A stretch of DNA of 7,312 nt from JANXQG01 sp037147235 (GTDB lineage Bacteria; Planctomycetota; Planctomycetia; Pirellulales; Thermoguttaceae): positions 1 through 7,312 of the forward strand of contig JBAWVO010000320.1 in assembly GCA_037147235.1 (NCBI GenBank), written 5' to 3'. This document shows, in pieces, positions 5,117 through 7,312 of this stretch (positions are counted from its first letter, which is position 1; each line of letters opens with the position of its first letter). Position numbers and translations under genes: made by a program. The notes under the pieces were generated by a model. The model ran no database searches, was not told where the DNA came from, and was given only the letters and a program-made list of their open reading frames with translations.

Positions 5117-7249
5117 TCATTTCTTCCTTCTCCACGCCCATCCTAGCAAACCGAGGGCACCTACGCCAAGGAGGGCGAAGGTCGAGGGTTCCGGCACGGG
5201 CAGGACGTTCAGCATGAGATCGCCGCCTGATGTATAGAGCGTTGCCGTGTAGGGACCGATTGAGCCGGTTTTGTTTGCCCCGAGGGTGCCGCTGATCGAT
5301 CCGGCATCAATCAGTGTGTAGCTTCCTGGACCAAACCCTGTCCGAGTCATAAAGTTGAAGTCATTGAATTGCTGGCCTTCAAGCTTCAAGAGGCCGATGG
5401 GCATGAGGACCTCGTCGCCGAATCCACCCATGTCGTAGTCTATCACGGATCCTGCTGCCAAGAGCAAGTTGCCGCTGAAATTCAAGATACCAGGCGTGGA
5501 TGAGTCGCCCGGCGACAGATGCCCGCCGGAGCTGACCGTACCACTTGTCAAGCTGCCGATACCGCCCAGAGTTCCGCCGCTGCCGACCGTCACCAAGCCG
5601 CTCAGCGAACCGTCGACGAGCAACTTGCCCGCAGTGATTGCCGTGCTGCCGGTGCGAGTGTCATTTCCGGCCAGAGCCAGCGTACCGGTTCCCATCTTGG
5701 TCAGGCTGCCACTGCCGCTGATGTTGTGGCCATAGCTTTGCGTACCGAGGAGATTGTAGACCAGTGCGCCATTATTGACGATGCTGCCGCTACTGGAAAT
5801 CGAGCCATCGGTCGTGCCGTCGCCGACTTGGAGCGTGCCACTCGTGATGCTCGTGGGGCCGCTGTAGCTATTATTGCCCGTGAGGATCAAAGTGGCCGGG
5901 CCGGACTTAGTAAGACCGGCGGCACCGCTATCGGCGATATTGGCGGAAATCTTGGCGTTCTCGTTGGTCTTGAGAGTGCCGCTCGTGAGCGTCAGCGTGT
6001 TGCCGCCTCCGGCGATCGAATAGCCCGGCGAGTTGAAGGTCATGCTGGCCGAGGTGATATTGCTTCCCAGCGTCACCGTTCCGCTGCCGCTGACGTCGAA
6101 GAAGGCGCTGTCACCGTTCGCCCACACGGTGTTGGTGCCGCTCCAGTTCGTGCTGCTGCTGGTGTTCCACGCCATGTTGGTCGTGCCGCTCCATATACGC
6201 ATCGTGGTGGTCGGCAGATTCGCGGCCGTATTGATATCCATCAAGGTTTTGATCATGCCCGCGTTTTGCCTGCCGCTCTGATCGGGCGGAACATTGAGCA
6301 GATACGTGCAATTGTTGGCGTTGGAAAGATTGAGATTGGTGGCGACCGTAGCGGGCGTTTTCAACGAACTTCCGCCAGCGGCCGTGTAGAACCACGAGTT
6401 ATCGAGGGCAATGGTGGCGGAAGCCTCGGACGCCAGCGTATTTCCCGATGGGGGGAAGCCTTGCTCGTAAGCAACGATATCGGTATTCGTCATCGTATGA
6501 AGCTGGCTGTTATCCAACAGCAGCGTATTGGGCGAGATCTGCTTGATGTAGGCATAGACTTGAGCGTAATCTACTTTATTGGTGTAGTAGTTGGTTTGCC
6601 AGTTCCAACCATCAGTCCAGAGTACGTTGATCTGCCCGTAGTTGGTCAGCAGTTCATAGAGTTGTGCCTTGACGTAGGCCGTGGTGGTTGCAGGGTAACC
6701 CATTTGAGTGGGGCCCGAATCACCAGTGTCATACGGTCCGTTGATACCGACGCCGGCGTTCCTGTCCCAGATCGAGTAATATAGCCCGACGTTCAAACCC
6801 TGGGCGCGGAAGGAATCGGCGTACGATTTCACAATATCGACGTGATAGTTGGGGCTGGCGGGATTGTTGTACCACGTCGTGGCGGCAATGTCGTGGGTGC
6901 TGTTTAAGGAGCTGTTGATCGCGGCGGTGTCCCACAGTTCAAAGCCATCGTGGTGCTTGGTGGTGAGCACGCCGTAGGTCATTCCGGCAGCCTTGGCCGT
7001 GGCCGCCCACTGATCGGTGGCTTCTTTGATCGACCCAGTGGGATTGAATGTATCCACAGGTGAGTTCCAGGCGGACCATTGCAGGCCGGTATAGGTTCCC
7101 ATGTTGTAGTGCAAGAACATGCCGTAGTTCTGTTTGACGTAGTTCTGCTGCAAGGTCACCAGGGGCAACGTCTGGGCGCAGAGCGGCAGACCGCAGCTCA
7201 AAAGAAATACGATCGCGATCAGGACCAATTTTCCCGCGGTGCCTGCCAT
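5117..7249 (-). CDS. Secreted GH29 alpha-L-fucosidase-like protein with PATR repeats and PEP-CTERM anchor
   Basis: The 710-residue protein has a signal peptide (about 1-26, ending LCAQ). The glycoside hydrolase family 29 barrel spans about 30-345: GMFLHYNMGTYTG (43-55), TTKHHDGFELWD (96-107), GLYYSIWD (155-162), VLWTDGW (209-215) with D213 the likely nucleophile, and LLNVPPD (317-323). The acid/base residue is not conserved in GH29 and I cannot place it. Residues 350-600 are G/S/T-rich and hold two autotransporter-associated beta-strand repeats (GLTKSGPATLILTGNNSYSG, 445-464; SLTKMGTGTLALAGN, 515-529). The end VPEPSTFALLGVGALG plus a W-A-W-R-R-K-K tail (685-710) is a PEP-CTERM signal for exosortase-dependent sorting. 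It would hydrolyse alpha-L-fucosides of algal or animal glycans at the surface; substrate inferred. The ATG at 7247-7249 gives a proper signal peptide, without a clear ribosome site. Compared with plain fucosidases of about 450-500 residues, the C-terminal extension replaces the usual beta-sandwich. Confidence 0.9.
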   Translation of the reverse strand: MAGTAGKLVLIAIVFLLSCGLPLCAQTLPLVTLQQNYVKQNYGMFLHYNMGTYTGLQWSAWNSPVDTFNPTGSIKEATDQWAATAKAAGMTYGVLTTKHHDGFELWDTAAINSSLNSTHDIAATTWYNNPASPNYHVDIVKSYADSFRAQGLNVGLYYSIWDRNAGVGINGPYDTGDSGPTQMGYPATTTAYVKAQLYELLTNYGQINVLWTDGWNWQTNYYTNKVDYAQVYAYIKQISPNTLLLDNSQLHTMTNTDIVAYEQGFPPSGNTLASEASATIALDNSWFYTAAGGSSLKTPATVATNLNLSNANNCTYLLNVPPDQSGRQNAGMIKTLMDINTAANLPTTTMRIWSGTTNMAWNTSSSTNWSGTNTVWANGDSAFFDVSGSGTVTLGSNITSASMTFNSPGYSIAGGGNTLTLTSGTLKTNENAKISANIADSGAAGLTKSGPATLILTGNNSYSGPTSITSGTLQVGDGTTDGSISSSGSIVNNGALVYNLLGTQSYGHNISGSGSLTKMGTGTLALAGNDTRTGSTAITAGKLLVDGSLSGLVTVGSGGTLGGIGSLTSGTVSSGGHLSPGDSSTPGILNFSGNLLLAAGSVIDYDMGGFGDEVLMPIGLLKLEGQQFNDFNFMTRTGFGPGSYTLIDAGSISGTLGANKTGSIGPYTATLYTSGGDLMLNVLPVPEPSTFALLGVGALGLLGWAWRRKK

Positions 7250-7312
7250 CGCCCAACGTACTTAGCGACCGCGCAAAAATAACCTGAACAATTTTTATCT
7301 TCGTGGTAACAG
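7250..7312 (-). other. Upstream region of the fucosidase-like gene (window edge)
   Basis: Only 63 bases upstream of the start are visible. They include an A/T-rich stretch (about 7275-7296) that could hold a promoter, but no -35/-10 pair at proper spacing stands out and there is no clear ribosome site. Confidence 0.3.

Noticed and set aside
5519..6784. 421-codon plus-strand open frame
   Set aside because: It lies entirely antisense to the well-supported GH29 gene and is a by-product of that gene's codon bias.

Overview
The window most likely comes from a planctomycete of the Pirellulales type, or less likely a verrucomicrobial relative. The evidence is a PEP-CTERM sorting tail on a secreted glycosidase, a HzsA-related diheme beta-propeller protein, a small planctomycete-type conserved protein with NQ-rich and GDGTGEG motifs, and dispersed palindromic repeats in the gaps. 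All intact genes are on the minus strand; the only plus-strand gene trace is a broken helix-turn-helix relic.

Layout from left to right: (1) 1-634 has no convincing gene. Its first 345 bases are purine/pyrimidine-skewed and hold two long imperfect palindromes. (2) 635-863 is a small non-autonomous element (MITE-like). It has perfect 26-bp terminal inverted repeats, a nested GTAGGGTGCGT palindrome, and an 8-bp direct repeat TCGTGCCG on either side that looks like a target-site duplication. (3) 814-3294 (minus) encodes an exported 826-residue HzsA-related protein with two CXXCH haem sites, and its last 16 codons are supplied by the element. (4) 3295-3942 holds a possible promoter, a solo copy of the element's terminal repeat, a small hairpin terminator, and a frameshifted excisionase-type HTH relic on the plus strand. 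(5) 3943-4512 (minus) encodes a 189-residue conserved protein of unknown function. (6) 4513-5116 carries a REP-like palindrome and a decayed PEP-CTERM protein fragment. (7) 5117-7249 (minus) encodes a secreted GH29 alpha-L-fucosidase-like enzyme fused to autotransporter-type beta-strand repeats and a PEP-CTERM anchor.

The genes do not form an obvious operon, because gaps of 600 bases or more full of repeats and relics separate them. Common ground is the envelope: both large proteins are exported, one probably for redox or ligand binding in the periplasm and one for cleaving fucosylated polysaccharide at the surface. The most informative observation is that removing the MITE and one copy of the direct repeat restores a stop codon almost at once (the ORF would end G-T-M-P-stop). 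The insertion event and its effect on the protein end can therefore be reconstructed from the sequence alone. I see no complete undescribed defence or mobile system.
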